From Sphingomonas sp. YR710 (GTDB taxonomy: Bacteria; Pseudomonadota; Alphaproteobacteria; Sphingomonadales; Sphingomonadaceae), in assembly GCF_900101455.1 (NCBI RefSeq), contig NZ_FMZJ01000021.1, forward strand, positions 1 to 64,000: a stretch of 64,000 nucleotides of DNA, read 5' to 3'. The position numbers and the translations under genes are program-made. The notes under the pieces were generated by a model, which made no database searches, was not told the origin of the DNA, and worked only from the letters and a program-made list of their open reading frames with translations. Positions within the stretch are counted from its first letter, which is position 1; the number at the start of each line of letters is the position of its first letter. Positions 30,185-42,358 of this stretch are shown piece by piece.

Positions 30185-31444
30185 TTACAAATCGATCAGC
30201 AACCGGGTCGGATCCTCGATCGCATTCTTCAACGCGACGAGAAAGGTCACCGCCTCACGTCCGTCGATCAGGCGGTGATCGTAGCTCAGCGCCAGATACA
30301 TCATCGGGCGAATCACGATCTGCCCGTCACGGACGACCGGGCGATCGTCGATGCGATGCAGGCCGAGCACGCCCGACTGCGGCGGGTTGATGATCGGGGT
30401 CGACATCAACGATCCGAACACGCCGCCGTTCGAAATGGTGAAGGTGCCGCCCTTCATCTCGTCCAGTTTCAACGTACCGTTCTTGGCGCGCTTGCCGAAA
30501 TCGCCGATCGTCTTTTCGATATCGGCTACCGACAGGGTCTCGGCATTGCGGATCACCGGAACGACGAGCCCGTTGGGTGCCGAGACCGCCACCGAGACAT
30601 CGACAAAATCGTGATAGACGATCTCTTCGCCTTCGATCGATCCGTTGACCGCAGGCACATCGCGCAGAGCCATGCAGGCCGCCTTCACGAAGAAGCCCAT
30701 GAAGCCAAGGCGCACGCCATGCTTCTTTTCGAACAGGTCCTTATATTTGTTCCGCGCCTCGATCACCGCCGTCATATCGACATCGTTGAACGTGGTCAGC
30801 ATGGCGGCGGTGTTCTGCGCCTCCTTCAGCCGTGACGCGACGGTCTTGCGCAACCGCGTCATCTTGACGCGCTCTTCCTTGCGCCCACCGGCAACCGCCG
30901 CGACGGGAGCAGGCACGGCGGCTGCGGCAGGTGGAACAACCGGTGCAGTCACCATAGCGGCGTTGCCAGCCTGCGCTGCGGCCAGAACATCGTCCTTGGT
31001 CAACCGCCCATCCTTGCCGGTGCCGCGAATCTTCGACGGATCGACATGATGTTCGAGCACTGCGCGTCGGACGGCCGGCGACAGCGTGAGTGGATCGCCG
31101 CCTTGATCGGTGGGCGCCGATGCGGGCTCGGCCGGAGCCGCCGCTTCGGCCTGGCCCACCGCCGTGCGATCCTCGACCGCCGGCGTCGCCGTGACGACGG
31201 CGCTCGCCCCCGCCTCGATCCGCGCAATGACCGCGCCGACATTGACCGTGTCGCCCTCAGCCACGACGAGTTCGCCGATCACGCCCGATACCGGCGATGG
31301 CACATCGACCGCGACCTTGTCGGTCTCCAGGCTGGCGATCGGCTCGTCCACCTTTACCGCTTCACCTGGCTTCTTGAGCCATTGACCGAGCGTTGCTTCG
31401 GTGATCGATTCGCCGAGCGTCGGCACCACCACATCGGTTGCCAT
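30185..31444 (-). CDS. sucB: 2-oxoglutarate dehydrogenase E2, dihydrolipoyl succinyltransferase
   Basis: SucB/OdhB (419 residues) moves the succinyl group from the E1-bound intermediate to CoA. The lipoyl domain carries K43 in [13 protein letters not shown] Pro/Ala-rich linker (about 80-110) leads to the E3/E1-binding domain (about 115-150; [18 protein letters not shown]). A second Ala/Pro linker follows, and then the catalytic domain (about 190-419) with H390 and D394 in [11 protein letters not shown]. Only one lipoyl domain is present, as expected for SucB. sucA ends one base upstream, so the two are surely cotranscribed. Confidence 0.97.
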   Translation of the reverse strand: MATDVVVPTLGESITEATLGQWLKKPGEAVKVDEPIASLETDKVAVDVPSPVSGVIGELVVAEGDTVNVGAVIARIEAGASAVVTATPAVEDRTAVGQAEAAAPAEPASAPTDQGGDPLTLSPAVRRAVLEHHVDPSKIRGTGKDGRLTKDDVLAAAQAGNAAMVTAPVVPPAAAAVPAPVAAVAGGRKEERVKMTRLRKTVASRLKEAQNTAAMLTTFNDVDMTAVIEARNKYKDLFEKKHGVRLGFMGFFVKAACMALRDVPAVNGSIEGEEIVYHDFVDVSVAVSAPNGLVVPVIRNAETLSVADIEKTIGDFGKRAKNGTLKLDEMKGGTFTISNGGVFGSLMSTPIINPPQSGVLGLHRIDDRPVVRDGQIVIRPMMYLALSYDHRLIDGREAVTFLVALKNAIEDPTRLLIDL

Positions 31445-31445
31445 C

Positions 31446-34340
31446 CTATATACCCTTTACGTCGTGGCCGAGAGCTTCGGCGACAAGCGCCGCCTGTTGG
31501 GCGGCATGATTGCGTGCAAGTCCGGTCGCTGTCGCCGCAGCCGCCTTGCGGCCTGCATAGAGCGGCCGCAAAGACTTACAGCCGGCATCCTGCAGAACAT
31601 CCTCGATGAAGGGCTGGACGAACGTCCAGCTGCCCTGGTTCTTCGGTTCTTCCTGTGCCCAGACGACCGTTTCCAGATTCTTCATGCGGCTGAGGCGCAA
31701 CGCCAGCGGCTCGGCCGGGAAGGGATAGATCTGCTCGATACGAATGATCGTAGTGCTCGTATCGCCTGCGGCGTCGCGCGCCTCGGCAAGATCATAGAAG
31801 AGCTTGCCGGACACCAGCACGACCCGCTTCACCGTCTCATCGGCGGGCGCATTCGGATCGGACAGGATCCGCCGAAAATGCGTTTCGCCGGTAAATTCGT
31901 CGATCGTCGAGACCGCCGACTTGTGCCGCAATAGCGATTTCGGCGTCATGATGATCAGCGGCTTGCGGAAGTTGCGCACCATCTGCCGGCGCAGAATATG
32001 GAAATAGTTCGCCGGCGTCGTGCAGTTCGCCACCTGCATATTGTCTTCGGCACATAGCTGCAGATAGCGCTCGAGCCGCGCCGAGCTATGCTCGGGCCCC
32101 TGCCCCTCATAGCCGTGCGGCAACAGCATGACGAGGCCGTTGACCCGCAGCCACTTGGCCTCGCCGGCGGCGATGAACTGATCGATCATCACCTGCGCGC
32201 CGTTGGCGAAATCGCCGAATTGCGCTTCCCATAGCACCAGCGTGTTGGGGGCCGTCGACGCATAGCCATATTCGAAGCCGAGCACGCCGAATTCGGACAG
32301 CGGGCTATCGAGCACCTGGAATTTGCGATCGAGCGCGGAGAGCGGAATATATTTGTGCCCATCCTTTTGATCGACCCACACGGCGTGGCGCTGGCTGAAC
32401 GTGCCCCGGCCCGAATCCTGCCCGGACAGGCGGACACCAAAGCCCTCCTGCAGCAGCGATCCGAACGCCATCGCTTCGGCCGTCGCCCAGTCGAAGCCTT
32501 CGCCGCTCGCGAACATCTGCTTCTTGGCATCGAGAATACGGCCCAGCGTCTTGTGGATCACAAGGCCTTCTGGAACCGTCGTCAACTGGCGGCCCAGCGC
32601 CGCAAGCTTGTCGGTGCCGATACCCGTGATCGCCGCGCGACGTTCGGTAAGCGCCTCACGCGGAGCGGCGAAACCCGTCCAGTCTCCCTCGAACCAGTCG
32701 GCCTTATTGACCTTATAGCCCTTGGCCGCATCGAAATCGCTTTCGAGACCTTCGACGAAACCCGCCTCGGTCGCAGCCGTCCAGTCGGCATCGATGACGC
32801 CTTCTTTGACGAGCCGTGCCGCGTAGATAGCGGAAACCGGCGGATGCTGGCGGATCGCGTCGTACATTTGCGGCTGGGTGAAGCCTGGCTCGTCGCCCTC
32901 ATTGTGGCCGAAGCGGCGATAGCACCACATGTCGATCACCACGTCGCGCTTGAACGTCTGCCGAAATTCGGTCGCGACCTTGCAGGCGAAGGTCACGGCT
33001 TCGGGGTCGTCGCCGTTCACGTGCAGGATCGGCGCCTGCACCATCTTGGCAATATCCGACGGATAAGGCGATGAGCGCGCAAATTGCGGACTGGTGGTGA
33101 AACCGACCTGGTTGTTGATCACGAAATGGATCGTGCCTCCGGTATTGTAACCGCGCAGGCCCGAAAAGCCGAAACATTCCATAATGATGCCCTGCCCCGC
33201 AAAGGCCGCATCGCCATGGAGCAGGATCGGCAGCACCCTGCCGCGCTCGAGATCGTCGAGCTTGGTCTGCTTCGCACGGGCCTTGCCGAGCACGACCGGA
33301 TTGACCGCCTCGAGATGGCTGGGGTTCGGTGCCAACGACAGATGGACGACATTGCCATCGAAATCGCGATCGGTGGAAGTGCCGAGATGATATTTCACGT
33401 CGCCCGAACCGCCGACATCCTCGGGGTTCGACGAGCCGCCTGCGAACTCGTTGAAGATCGCGCGGTAGGGCTTGGCCATCAGATTGGCGAGCACGTTCAG
33501 CCGCCCGCGATGGGCCATGCCGATCACGACCTCGTTCACACCATAGGCGCCCGAATATTTGATGACGGCTTCAAGCGCCGGGATCATCGATTCGCCGCCA
33601 TCAAGGCCGAAGCGTTTGGTGCCGACATATTTGCGGCCGAGAAACTTTTCCCACTGCTCGGCGTGGATGACCTTGGTCAGGATCGCCTTCTTGCCCAGCG
33701 GCGTGAACTGAATTTCGGCGTTCCGGCCCTCGACTCGCGACTGCAGGAAACGACGCTCGTCCACGTCGCCGATATGCATATATTCAATGCCGAGGTTGCC
33801 GCAGTAATTCTTGCGGAGCACCTCCAGAATTTCACGCGGGGTCGCCCAATCGAGACCGAGCGCGCCGCCAATAAAGATCCTTCGATCCATATCGGCTTCG
33901 GTGAAACCATGGAATTCCGGTGCCAGATCCTTCGGCTCTCCAGGTTTCGCCAGACCGAGCGGATCGAGCGTGGCGAGCAGGTGGCCCCGTACGCGATAAG
34001 TGCGGATCAGCATCTGCGCACGCATTGCGTCGAGCGCGATCCGCTCGATATCGGCGTCCGGAGTCGGCACGGCCGCAACGGCTGGCGGCGCCTTTGCGGG
34101 CTTGGGTTCGACCTGCATCTGCAACGGATCGAGCGCTGCCGTAAGAGAGTCGGTCGCAGATGGAGGCCAGTTCGGACTGGCCCAGCTCGGCCCGGTAACG
34201 CTCGCCTCAATGCCGGCAAAATAGCTTTGCCAGCTCGGATCGACGCTCGCACTGTTCGCGCGATACTGGCGATAGAGCGATTCGACAAAAGAAGGGCTTA
34301 CGCCCTCCAGCCCGTCGAACCCGAGGCCTTCGATACCCAT
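31446..34340 (-). CDS. sucA: 2-oxoglutarate dehydrogenase E1 component
   Basis: SucA/OdhA (964 residues from ATG 34340) decarboxylates 2-oxoglutarate with thiamine diphosphate. The N-terminal segment [21 protein letters not shown] is the E2-docking region typical of SucA. The ThDP domain includes [15 protein letters not shown] (about 285-299) and [10 protein letters not shown] (about 385-395). The pyrimidine-binding region has [28 protein letters not shown] precedes the start. It lies 128 bases after sucD, with a hairpin in the gap, and directly before sucB. Confidence 0.97.
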   Translation of the reverse strand: MGIEGLGFDGLEGVSPSFVESLYRQYRANSASVDPSWQSYFAGIEASVTGPSWASPNWPPSATDSLTAALDPLQMQVEPKPAKAPPAVAAVPTPDADIERIALDAMRAQMLIRTYRVRGHLLATLDPLGLAKPGEPKDLAPEFHGFTEADMDRRIFIGGALGLDWATPREILEVLRKNYCGNLGIEYMHIGDVDERRFLQSRVEGRNAEIQFTPLGKKAILTKVIHAEQWEKFLGRKYVGTKRFGLDGGESMIPALEAVIKYSGAYGVNEVVIGMAHRGRLNVLANLMAKPYRAIFNEFAGGSSNPEDVGGSGDVKYHLGTSTDRDFDGNVVHLSLAPNPSHLEAVNPVVLGKARAKQTKLDDLERGRVLPILLHGDAAFAGQGIIMECFGFSGLRGYNTGGTIHFVINNQVGFTTSPQFARSSPYPSDIAKMVQAPILHVNGDDPEAVTFACKVATEFRQTFKRDVVIDMWCYRRFGHNEGDEPGFTQPQMYDAIRQHPPVSAIYAARLVKEGVIDADWTAATEAGFVEGLESDFDAAKGYKVNKADWFEGDWTGFAAPREALTERRAAITGIGTDKLAALGRQLTTVPEGLVIHKTLGRILDAKKQMFASGEGFDWATAEAMAFGSLLQEGFGVRLSGQDSGRGTFSQRHAVWVDQKDGHKYIPLSALDRKFQVLDSPLSEFGVLGFEYGYASTAPNTLVLWEAQFGDFANGAQVMIDQFIAAGEAKWLRVNGLVMLLPHGYEGQGPEHSSARLERYLQLCAEDNMQVANCTTPANYFHILRRQMVRNFRKPLIIMTPKSLLRHKSAVSTIDEFTGETHFRRILSDPNAPADETVKRVVLVSGKLFYDLAEARDAAGDTSTTIIRIEQIYPFPAEPLALRLSRMKNLETVVWAQEEPKNQGSWTFVQPFIEDVLQDAGCKSLRPLYAGRKAAAATATGLARNHAAQQAALVAEALGHDVKGI

Positions 34341-34434
34341 GTCACCATCCTTGGCTGCACTCGGTTCGACAGAAAGGGCTGAACCGGGGGGAGGGAAGTG
34401 CAGCAAATAGGGTTAATCAAACCTTATTATAAGC

Positions 34435-34460
34435 GCCCCCCGCCCTTTTGGGCAGGGGGC
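34435..34460 (-). terminator. GC-rich hairpin between sucD and sucA
   Basis: GCCCCCCGCCC (34435-34445) pairs with GGGCAGGGGGC (34450-34460) around a TTTT loop, with a single C-A mismatch. It lies 8 bases after the sucD stop. There is no T run on the minus strand, so it may reduce read-through or stabilise the upstream mRNA rather than fully terminate. Confidence 0.5.
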
Positions 34461-34468
34461 CTCGCATT

Positions 34469-35353
34469 TTAGCCCTTCAAGACCGCCGCAAGCGTGGTCC
34501 CGAGTTCGGACGGGCTTGCCGCAACACGGATCCCGGCGGCTTCCATCGCCGCGATCTTGTCATCAGCGCCCCCCTGGCCGCCCGAGACGATCGCACCGGC
34601 ATGGCCCATGCGGCGTCCCGGAGGCGCAGATCGGCCAGCGATGAAACCGGCCATCGGCTTTTTCCGGCCCTTCTTCGCCTCGTCGATCAGGAACTGAGCG
34701 GCTTCTTCTTCCGCTGAGCCACCGATTTCACCGATCATGATGATCGACTTGGTCTCGTCATCGGCGAGGAACAGTTCGAGCATGTCGATGAAGTTCGTCC
34801 CATTGACCGGATCGCCACCGATGCCGACCGCCGTCGTCTGGCCAAGGCCGATCGCCGTAGTCTGGAACACCGCCTCATAGGTCAGCGTACCCGAACGCGA
34901 CACCACACCGACAGAACCCTTCTGGAAGATCGAACCGGGCATGATCCCGATCTTGCATTCATCCGGGGTCAGCACGCCAGGACAGTTCGGGCCGATCAAC
35001 CGAGACTTGGAGCCCTGCAGCGCGCGCTTGACCTTGATCATATCGATCACCGGAATGCCTTCGGTGATGCAGATGATCAGCGGGACCTCGGCATCGATCG
35101 CTTCAAGGATCGAATCGGCGGCGAAGGGCGGCGGCACATAGACGACCGAAGCGTCGGCGCCGGTCGCAGCAACGGCTTCGTGCACGGTATCAAAGTTGGG
35201 CAGGCCCAGGAACGTCGTACCGCCCTTACCGGGCGTGACACCGCCAACCATCTGCGTCCCATAAGCCAGAGCTTGTTCCGTGTGGAACGAGCCGGTCTTG
35301 CCGGTCATGCCCTGGGTAATGACCTTGGTGTTCTTGTTGACGAGGATGCTCAT
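34469..35353 (-). CDS. sucD: Succinyl-CoA ligase alpha subunit
   Basis: SucD (294 residues, the normal length, from ATG 35353) works with the beta subunit SucC to make succinate and ATP/GTP from succinyl-CoA. The CoA-binding N-terminus reads [20 protein letters not shown]. The phosphorylated histidine is H251 in [12 protein letters not shown]. sucC is not next to it, although in many alphaproteobacteria it sits between mdh and sucD; the beta subunit must be encoded outside the window. It lies 63 bases after mdh on the same strand. Confidence 0.97.
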   Translation of the reverse strand: MSILVNKNTKVITQGMTGKTGSFHTEQALAYGTQMVGGVTPGKGGTTFLGLPNFDTVHEAVAATGADASVVYVPPPFAADSILEAIDAEVPLIICITEGIPVIDMIKVKRALQGSKSRLIGPNCPGVLTPDECKIGIMPGSIFQKGSVGVVSRSGTLTYEAVFQTTAIGLGQTTAVGIGGDPVNGTNFIDMLELFLADDETKSIIMIGEIGGSAEEEAAQFLIDEAKKGRKKPMAGFIAGRSAPPGRRMGHAGAIVSGGQGGADDKIAAMEAAGIRVAASPSELGTTLAAVLKG

Positions 35354-35416
35354 AACCTGCGCCGTTCCCTTCATCTGTTCCCGCCGGCCCGGCCGATGCC
35401 GGGAACGGCGGCCATT

Positions 35417-36532
<1,116 letters not shown>

Positions 36533-36596
36533 TCACGCTCGCAAATCGGCAAATATGATTCCGGCCGGGATCATAGTGCGGTTGCGTGTGCCATTC

Positions 36597-37706
36597 TCAC
36601 GCGCCATGCCCTGTCGCCAGATATTCCTGGCTCTGCATCTCCATCAGCCGGGAGACGGTCCGCTCGAACTCGAAAGCACCATCTCCTTCCGGATAGAGCT
36701 GGAATGGCTCGGCGGCGGCGGTCGCCAATAGCTTGACCTTATGCTCATAGAGAGCGTCGATCAGCACTTTGAAACGGGCGGCCTCGTTCCGCAGCTCGGG
36801 GCCGAGCGACGGTATGCCGACGATGATCACCGTATGATAATTGCGCGCGATCGCCAGATAATCGGGAGCGCCCCTGGCTTCGGCACAAAGCCGCTTGAAC
36901 GAGAAGACCGCGACCCCTTTCAAGCTTTTCGGCACGTGCATCGTGCGTCCGGCGGATATCTGCAGCTCGGCCGAGGGGACATGCGCGCGGTCCTCGGGGG
37001 GATAATCGGTCAGCCGAAAAAAGGCCTCGGCGACGGCTGCGGTAGCCTCGGGCCCGATCGGCGCATACCAGGTCGGCATGCCCCCTAACCGTTCGAGCCG
37101 ATAATCGACCGGACCATTCAGGCACAATATGTCCAGCTTCGCCTGGATCAACGCGATGAAGGGCAGGAAATGCTCACGATTGAGGCCGTCCTTGTACAGA
37201 TCGGACGGCGGCCGGTTCGATGTCGTGACCACGGTGACCCCGGCGCCGATCAGGCCGGTGAACAGGCGGCTGAGGATCATCGCATCGGCAGTATTGTTGA
37301 CGACCATTTCGTCAAACGCGAGCAGCCGCGCCTGTTCGGCCAGCGCCGCGACGACGGGCGGGATCGGATCGCCACGTTCCTTCATCCGTTCGACTCGAAG
37401 CCGTTCGTGGACCTCGATCATGAACTCGTGAAAGTGGACCCGACGCTTGGCCGCCATCGACACGCTATCGAAGAACAGATCCATCAGCATCGACTTGCCG
37501 CGCCCGACGCCGCCCCACATATAAATGCCGCGGGGGCTTTCGGGGGTCTTGCGCAACATCCGCCAGAGCACGCTGCCCCTGGCCGGTATGGCGTCCAGCG
37601 TATCGGCCAGCGCAGCCAGTCGCTCGACGGTCGCACGCTGATCGGGATCGGCGCGCAGTTCGCCCGCCACCAGCAACGTTTCATAACGCACAAGGAGATT
37701 GCTCAT
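36597..37706 (-). CDS. zapE: Cell division protein ZapE, AFG1-like ATPase
   Basis: This 369-residue P-loop ATPase has Walker A GGVGRGKSML (K71), Walker B ARLLAFDEM (about 130-138) and the sensor region VVTTSNRPPSDLYKDGLNR. This order is typical of the ZapE/AFG1 family: ZapE associates with the Z-ring in E. coli, and AFG1/LACE1 helps turn over respiratory-chain subunits in mitochondria. Its place between the TCA and sdh clusters would fit the second role but does not prove it. Its ATG overlaps the stop of the upstream thioesterase gene by 4 bases, so the two are translationally coupled. Confidence 0.94.
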   Translation of the reverse strand: MSNLLVRYETLLVAGELRADPDQRATVERLAALADTLDAIPARGSVLWRMLRKTPESPRGIYMWGGVGRGKSMLMDLFFDSVSMAAKRRVHFHEFMIEVHERLRVERMKERGDPIPPVVAALAEQARLLAFDEMVVNNTADAMILSRLFTGLIGAGVTVVTTSNRPPSDLYKDGLNREHFLPFIALIQAKLDILCLNGPVDYRLERLGGMPTWYAPIGPEATAAVAEAFFRLTDYPPEDRAHVPSAELQISAGRTMHVPKSLKGVAVFSFKRLCAEARGAPDYLAIARNYHTVIIVGIPSLGPELRNEAARFKVLIDALYEHKVKLLATAAAEPFQLYPEGDGAFEFERTVSRLMEMQSQEYLATGHGA

Positions 37707-38149
37707 CGTTTCGCGTCCGCCTTGCGCAGCATGCCTGAGAAGTTGCAGATGTTCGCCCCCTCCTGCACCAGCAGCCCACGCAAGAAGACGAAGCGGCCGG
37801 TGATCCGCAGCACGTCGATAACTGCGTCAAGCGGCACGTTGAGCCTGCCCGATGCGAGAAATTGGACGTTGCATTCCAGCGTCAGCCCCTGACTGGTGCC
37901 CTCGGCGCCGAGAATCGCAGCACCGGCAAACAGCGCGCAGTCGATGAACCCCATCATCAGGCCGCCATGGATCGCGCCGGTATAGTTCGCGTGCTCCGGA
38001 CGCGGCTGCAGACGGACGATCGCCTGATCGCCTTCCCGGCGGGCAAGCAACGGCCCCACAAAATTGTTGAAACAATCAACGTCATGGAGTTCCCAGATCA
38101 TCCATCCCGGATGATCTGGGGCGGCTTCCCAGCAGAAGGGGTCAGTCAA
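37703..38149 (-). CDS. PaaI-like hotdog-fold thioesterase
   Basis: This 148-residue single hotdog domain has the hallmark AIHGGLMMGFIDCALFAGA (about 59-77), in which HGG and the following Asp define the acyl-CoA thioesterase active site. The remaining pattern (LTLECNVQFLASGRLNVPL) also fits PaaI-type enzymes. Substrate is unknown. It lies 10 bases after sdhB on the same strand and overlaps zapE, so sdhB, this gene and zapE probably share a transcript. Confidence 0.88.
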   Translation of the reverse strand: MTDPFCWEAAPDHPGWMIWELHDVDCFNNFVGPLLARREGDQAIVRLQPRPEHANYTGAIHGGLMMGFIDCALFAGAAILGAEGTSQGLTLECNVQFLASGRLNVPLDAVIDVLRITGRFVFLRGLLVQEGANICNFSGMLRKADAKR

Positions 38150-38159
38150 GCGTCGTGCT

Positions 38160-38942
38160 TCAGATGACGCGCTCGACTACCATCTTCTTGACTTCGGCGA
38201 TCGCCTTGGCGGGGCTGAGGCCCTTGGGACAGACGTTCGAGCAGTTCATGATCGTGTGGCAGCGATAGAGGCGGAACGGATCCTCGAGCTCGTCGAGCCG
38301 CTCGCCGGTCATCTCATCGCGGCTGTCCGCGAGCCAGCGATAGGCCTGCAACAGGATCGCCGGACCAAGGAACTTGTCGCTGTTCCACCAATAGCTCGGG
38401 CATGCCGTCGAGCAGCAGGCGCACAGGATACACTCGTAAAGTCCGTCGAGCTTCGCCCGATCGTCGGGCGACTGCAGCCGCTCCTTGCCCGAAGGCGGCG
38501 TGGTCACGGTCTTCAGCCAGGGCTGGATCGACGCATATTGCGCGTAGAAATGGGTGAAATCGGGAACCAGATCCTTGATCACGTCCATATGCGGCAGCGG
38601 CGTGATGCGGACCTCGCCCTTGCAGTCCTCAATCGGGGTTGTGCAGGCGAGGCCGTTCTTGCCATCGATATTCATCGAGCAGGAACCGCAAATACCCTCA
38701 CGGCACGAACGGCGGAACGTCAGCGACGGATCCTGCTCGCTCTTCATCTTGATCAGCGCGTCGAGGACCATCGGGCCGCAATCATCGGTATCGATCTCGA
38801 ACGTGTCATAGCGCGGGTTTTCGCCCGAATCGGGGTCGTAACGATAGACCTTGAACGGCTTGACCGTCTTCGCGCCGGCTTCAGCCTTGTGGACCTTGCC
38901 CTTTTTGATGACGCTGTTTTTTGGCAGTGCGAATTCAGCCAT
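38160..38942 (-). CDS. sdhB: Succinate dehydrogenase iron-sulfur subunit
   Basis: SdhB (260 residues) carries electrons from the flavoprotein to quinone. All three clusters are visible: [2Fe-2S] in CREGICGSC plus a later ACTTP cysteine, [4Fe-4S] in [14 protein letters not shown], and [3Fe-4S] in [15 protein letters not shown]. Start ATG 38942 follows AAGGGGATCT. It is separated from sdhA by a nucleotidyltransferase gene and a long repeat, which splits the usual sdhCDAB order. Confidence 0.98.
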   Translation of the reverse strand: MAEFALPKNSVIKKGKVHKAEAGAKTVKPFKVYRYDPDSGENPRYDTFEIDTDDCGPMVLDALIKMKSEQDPSLTFRRSCREGICGSCSMNIDGKNGLACTTPIEDCKGEVRITPLPHMDVIKDLVPDFTHFYAQYASIQPWLKTVTTPPSGKERLQSPDDRAKLDGLYECILCACCSTACPSYWWNSDKFLGPAILLQAYRWLADSRDEMTGERLDELEDPFRLYRCHTIMNCSNVCPKGLSPAKAIAEVKKMVVERVI

Positions 38943-39060
38943 GAAACGAGATCCCCTTGCTGGCCCGGACGGCGATAGCGAATAGCGGCGTGATGCTCAA
39001 TGGCGCAACCCTATAGCATTCGCCTTTTCTATGCCCAACTTCATGCTGCGCCATGCCGCG

Positions 39061-39849
39061 TCATGCCCGCGCGCGCAATATTGCCTCGACCATCGCATGA
39101 TCGGATGGCTTGTCGACGTCGATACAGGCCTGGGCATAAGGCAAGACGACAGCGCGCGCAGATAGTCCCAGTCGGCGCCCGACCCGCGCGATCGCTTGAT
39201 CGAGCGTCAGCAGCCGCAGCCCGACCATCAGCGCAAGGCCGCCACCGAACGCGCCCAATACCGCACGCGCCTTCTTGCGCTGCTGCTCGATGCCGCGCCA
39301 CACGGCGAGCGCCTCGTTGGCCAAAGGACTGCCGAGCCAGAACAAATTGGCGCCCGAGTATGCCCCGCCGCGGAACGGCAGCCAAGTACGGCGATTGCCA
39401 GGATAGGCGGCCTCCAGCGTCTTGCGCTCGACGAGCGCAACGGCGACGTCCTGCGCAGCCGCGCCCGCAACAAACGTATCGGTCATATGATGGTCGAGCA
39501 GGACATTATCTGCGGTGGTCAGCAGGAACGGGTAAGCATCGGGAAGCGCGGCCAGTGTATCGATGATCGCCTGCACGACCGAGTCACCGCAATCGCGCGC
39601 AATGATGCGGGCGTCGTTCGCCATCCAGGCCGTCGCTGGATGGTCGAACAGCTTCGCGACGTTCTGCGCGACGATGACGATCTGCTGCGCATTCTTGCAT
39701 GCGGCAAGCGTGCGACCGACCCGTGCCAGCATCGGCTGGCCCGCGACATCGATCAGCGCCTTATAGGGTTGCCCGAAATGCTGCGCGAGCGGATCGACGC
39801 CGGGGCGTTGGCCGGCAAGGACGATCGCGGTGAAGGGAGAAGCCGTCAT
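39061..39849 (-). CDS. NTP transferase domain protein (MobA/GT-A-like) inside the sdh cluster
   Basis: The product has 262 residues from ATG 39849, or 266 from ATG 39861. The N-terminus (FTAIVLAGQRPGVDPLAQHF, then YKALIDVAGQPMLARV) is the nucleotide-binding loop and K-x-L-x-x-x-x-G-x-x-M pattern of sugar-phosphate/MobA-like nucleotidyltransferases. TTADN at about residue 117 would bind metal. The C-terminal half (AYSGANLFWLG, then an Ala/Arg-rich helix) is family-specific. The substrate is unknown. I recall the same gene between sdhA and sdhB in other sphingomonads, which suggests a retained but unexplained link to succinate dehydrogenase. Confidence 0.8.
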   Translation of the reverse strand: MTASPFTAIVLAGQRPGVDPLAQHFGQPYKALIDVAGQPMLARVGRTLAACKNAQQIVIVAQNVAKLFDHPATAWMANDARIIARDCGDSVVQAIIDTLAALPDAYPFLLTTADNVLLDHHMTDTFVAGAAAQDVAVALVERKTLEAAYPGNRRTWLPFRGGAYSGANLFWLGSPLANEALAVWRGIEQQRKKARAVLGAFGGGLALMVGLRLLTLDQAIARVGRRLGLSARAVVLPYAQACIDVDKPSDHAMVEAILRARA

Positions 39850-39961
39850 AGTTCGCCGCACATCACTTCAGCGGCCCCCTCGCTGCAAGGAGTTGGAAGC
39901 ATTGGCGCGAAGATAAGCCGTAACGTTCTCATTATATGGCATGGTCTGTCCCCTTCCGCTC

Positions 39962-40118
39962 CTCCCCCGCCAGGGGGAGGTGGCAGCGCAAAGCGCTGAC
40001 GGAGGGGGAGGACGGCGTACGCCTGGAAGGGTGACGAACCGGTGAGCCCTCAAGCAACAGTTCGTCGTCGCCCGCCCCCTCCGTCGCCTTCGGCGACACC
40101 TCCCCCTAGCGGGGGTGG
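39962..40118. repeat. Pair of inverted intergenic repeat copies downstream of sdhA
   Basis: This fills most of the 332-base gap between sdhA and the nucleotidyltransferase gene. A copy at 39962-40012 contains the hairpin CCTCCCCCGCCAGGGGGAGG and ends in ACGGAGGGGG. An inverted, diverged copy lies at about 40074-40118 (CCCCCTCCGTCGCC ... CACCTCCCCCTAGCGGGGG). About 60 bases separate them, so they could fold into one long hairpin. The first 20-bp hairpin recurs exactly at 63777-63796. No coding sequence is supported here. Confidence 0.8.
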
Positions 40119-40181
40119 ATGAGAGAACGTGTTCGCCAGCACGCCCCTTGATCCCCCCCCTTTCCGGGAGGGGAGGCCCAC

Positions 40182-41969
40182 TCAATAAACGCGCGCCTTC
40201 GGCTTGATATACTCGGCCTCATCGGTGAGCGTATATTCGTGGACCGGACGATAATCGATCGTAACCGCACCCTTATCGAACCAGGTGATCGTGTGCTTCA
40301 TCCAGTTCGGATCATCTCGGTTGGGATAATCCTCATGCATGTGGGCGCCACGGCTTTCCTTGCGATTGGCTGCCGAGTGCATCGTCGTCACCGCCTGTGG
40401 CAGCATATTGTCGAGTTCGAGCGTCTCGATGAGATCGGTGTTCCAGATCAGCGAGCGATCGGTAACTCCGACATCCTGCAGGGTCGAATATACCGTGTCG
40501 ATCAGCCCCAGCCCCTCGCGCAGAAGTTCGGTATCGCGGAACACAGCGCAATGCTTCTGCATCGTATGCTGCATGTCGAGACGGATCTTGGCCGTCGGCG
40601 TACCGCCCTTTGCGTTGCGATAATGATCGAGCCGGCCGAGCGCTTTTTCGTCGGCTTCCTTGCTGACGGCGCCATGCTTGCTGTTCGGCTTGATCAGTTC
40701 GGCAAGGCGGAAGCCGGTAGCGCGTCCGAATACGACAAGATCGATCAACGAATTGGAGCCGAGGCGGTTCGCGCCATGGACCGACACGCAGGCGGCCTCA
40801 CCAACGGCGAACAGGCCCGGCACCACAGTATCCGGATTACCGTCCTTCAGCGTAACGACTTCGCCATGATAGTTACAGGGAATGCCGCCCATATTGTAAT
40901 GAACCGTCGGCGTGACGGGCAAAGGCTGCCGCGTCAGATCGACATTGGCGAAGATCTTGCCGGTCTCGGTGATCCCCGGCAGACGCTCTGCCAGCACTTT
41001 TGGATCGATATGATCGAGATGCAGGTAGATGTAATCCTTGTTCTTGCCAACACCGCGGCCTTCGCGGATTTCCATCGCCATCGAGCGGGAGACCACGTCG
41101 CGGCTGGCAAGATCCTTCGCGGACGGTGCATAGCGCTCCATGAAGCGTTCGCCCTCGGAATTGGTGAGATAGCCACCCTCGCCCCGCGCGCCTTCGGTAA
41201 TCAGCACGCCCGCGCCGTAGATACCGGTCGGGTGGAACTGGATGAATTCCATGTCCTGCAACGGCAGCCCCGCGCGCAGCACCATGCCACCGCCGTCGCC
41301 GGTGCACGTATGCGCCGACGTCGCCGAAAAATAGGTGCGTCCCGAACCACCGGTCGCAAGGACGACCGCCTTGCTGCGAAAACGGTGGATGGTGCCGTCT
41401 TCCATGCAGAGTGCGATCACGCCCTTGCACTCGCCGCCTTCCATGATCAGGTCGAGCGCGAAATATTCGATATAGAAATCGGCCGCATATTTCAGGCTCT
41501 GCTGGTACAGCGCATGCAACATTGCGTGGCCCGTGCGATCGGCCGCGGCGCAGGTCCGCTGCACGGGCGGTCCCGCACCCATATTCTGCATATGCCCACC
41601 AAACGGGCGCTGGTAGATCTTCCCCTCGTCGGTGCGGCTGAACGGCACGCCGGCATGTTCGAGTTCGATCACCGCTGCGGGCGCTTCGCGCACCATATAT
41701 TCGATCGCATCCTGATCGCCGAGCCAGTCCGATCCCTTGACGGTATCGTACATGTGCCAGGTCCAGTGATCCGGCCCCATATTGCCGAGCGAGGCGGCGA
41801 TGCCGCCCTGCGCCGCCACCGTATGGCTGCGGGTCGGGAACACCTTGGTGATGCAGGCGGTCCGCAGGCCCGCGCCCGCCGCACCCATGGTCGCGCGCAG
41901 ACCGGATCCGCCAGCGCCGACGACGACCGCGTCATAGACGTGATCGATGATCTTGTAAGCCTCGGCCAT
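40182..41969 (-). CDS. sdhA: Succinate dehydrogenase flavoprotein subunit
   Basis: SdhA (595 residues) oxidises succinate to fumarate. The FAD motif is [17 protein letters not shown] (about 15-31). The covalent flavin histidine is H49 in [11 protein letters not shown]. The substrate and active-site region includes [21 protein letters not shown] (about 247-267), and [19 protein letters not shown] lies near 405. Its ATG overlaps the sdhD stop (ATGA), so sdhC-sdhD-sdhA are translationally linked. A 600-codon antisense frame over it is a composition shadow. Confidence 0.98.
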   Translation of the reverse strand: MAEAYKIIDHVYDAVVVGAGGSGLRATMGAAGAGLRTACITKVFPTRSHTVAAQGGIAASLGNMGPDHWTWHMYDTVKGSDWLGDQDAIEYMVREAPAAVIELEHAGVPFSRTDEGKIYQRPFGGHMQNMGAGPPVQRTCAAADRTGHAMLHALYQQSLKYAADFYIEYFALDLIMEGGECKGVIALCMEDGTIHRFRSKAVVLATGGSGRTYFSATSAHTCTGDGGGMVLRAGLPLQDMEFIQFHPTGIYGAGVLITEGARGEGGYLTNSEGERFMERYAPSAKDLASRDVVSRSMAMEIREGRGVGKNKDYIYLHLDHIDPKVLAERLPGITETGKIFANVDLTRQPLPVTPTVHYNMGGIPCNYHGEVVTLKDGNPDTVVPGLFAVGEAACVSVHGANRLGSNSLIDLVVFGRATGFRLAELIKPNSKHGAVSKEADEKALGRLDHYRNAKGGTPTAKIRLDMQHTMQKHCAVFRDTELLREGLGLIDTVYSTLQDVGVTDRSLIWNTDLIETLELDNMLPQAVTTMHSAANRKESRGAHMHEDYPNRDDPNWMKHTITWFDKGAVTIDYRPVHEYTLTDEAEYIKPKARVY

Positions 41970-42358
41970 CAGGCGGGCACTCCCCCGAATGCAATCTTGA
42001 GAATGGCGAAGATCGACAGCGCAGCGCCGCCGATCGCATAGAAATTGAGCAACAGGATCAGCGCGACCTTGCCGCCCTCTTCATGCACATAATCTTCCAT
42101 CAGGATCTGCAGGCCTAGCCGCAGGTGCCAGAACACAGATATCACCAGCAATACCAGCGGCACAGCCACGAGCGGCGAACCGATCCATTTCACGACCGAT
42201 GCATGATCGAGCATCGGAAGCCGGAACAGCGAAACGATGAACCATGTCACCAGCAACGCATTGCCAGCGGCGGTTACGCGCTGGCGCCACCAATGCTGCC
42301 CGCCATGCTTTGCCGATCCGAGCCCCCGGACCCGACCAATCCCCGTTCCCGTTCCCAT
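41969..42358 (-). CDS. sdhD: Succinate dehydrogenase membrane anchor subunit
   Basis: SdhD (129 residues) has three transmembrane helices (about 32-48, 60-82 and 98-122) and the loop [20 protein letters not shown], in which the histidine and Asp-Tyr pair match the heme- and quinone-binding residues of the family. With SdhC it anchors SdhAB to the inner membrane and passes electrons to ubiquinone. The Gly-rich N-terminal stretch ([20 protein letters not shown]) is longer than in E. coli but common in alphaproteobacteria. It overlaps sdhC by one base. Confidence 0.95.
   Translation of the reverse strand: MGTGTGIGRVRGLGSAKHGGQHWWRQRVTAAGNALLVTWFIVSLFRLPMLDHASVVKWIGSPLVAVPLVLLVISVFWHLRLGLQILMEDYVHEEGGKVALILLLNFYAIGGAALSIFAILKIAFGGVPA

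Noticed and set aside
33084-34382. 432-codon open frame antisense to sucA
   Set aside because: Shadow of a highly conserved gene; no start signal or family pattern.
40239-42041. 600-codon open frame antisense to sdhA
   Set aside because: Composition is shadow-like, no domain pattern is seen, and sdhA on the other strand has every expected active-site motif.
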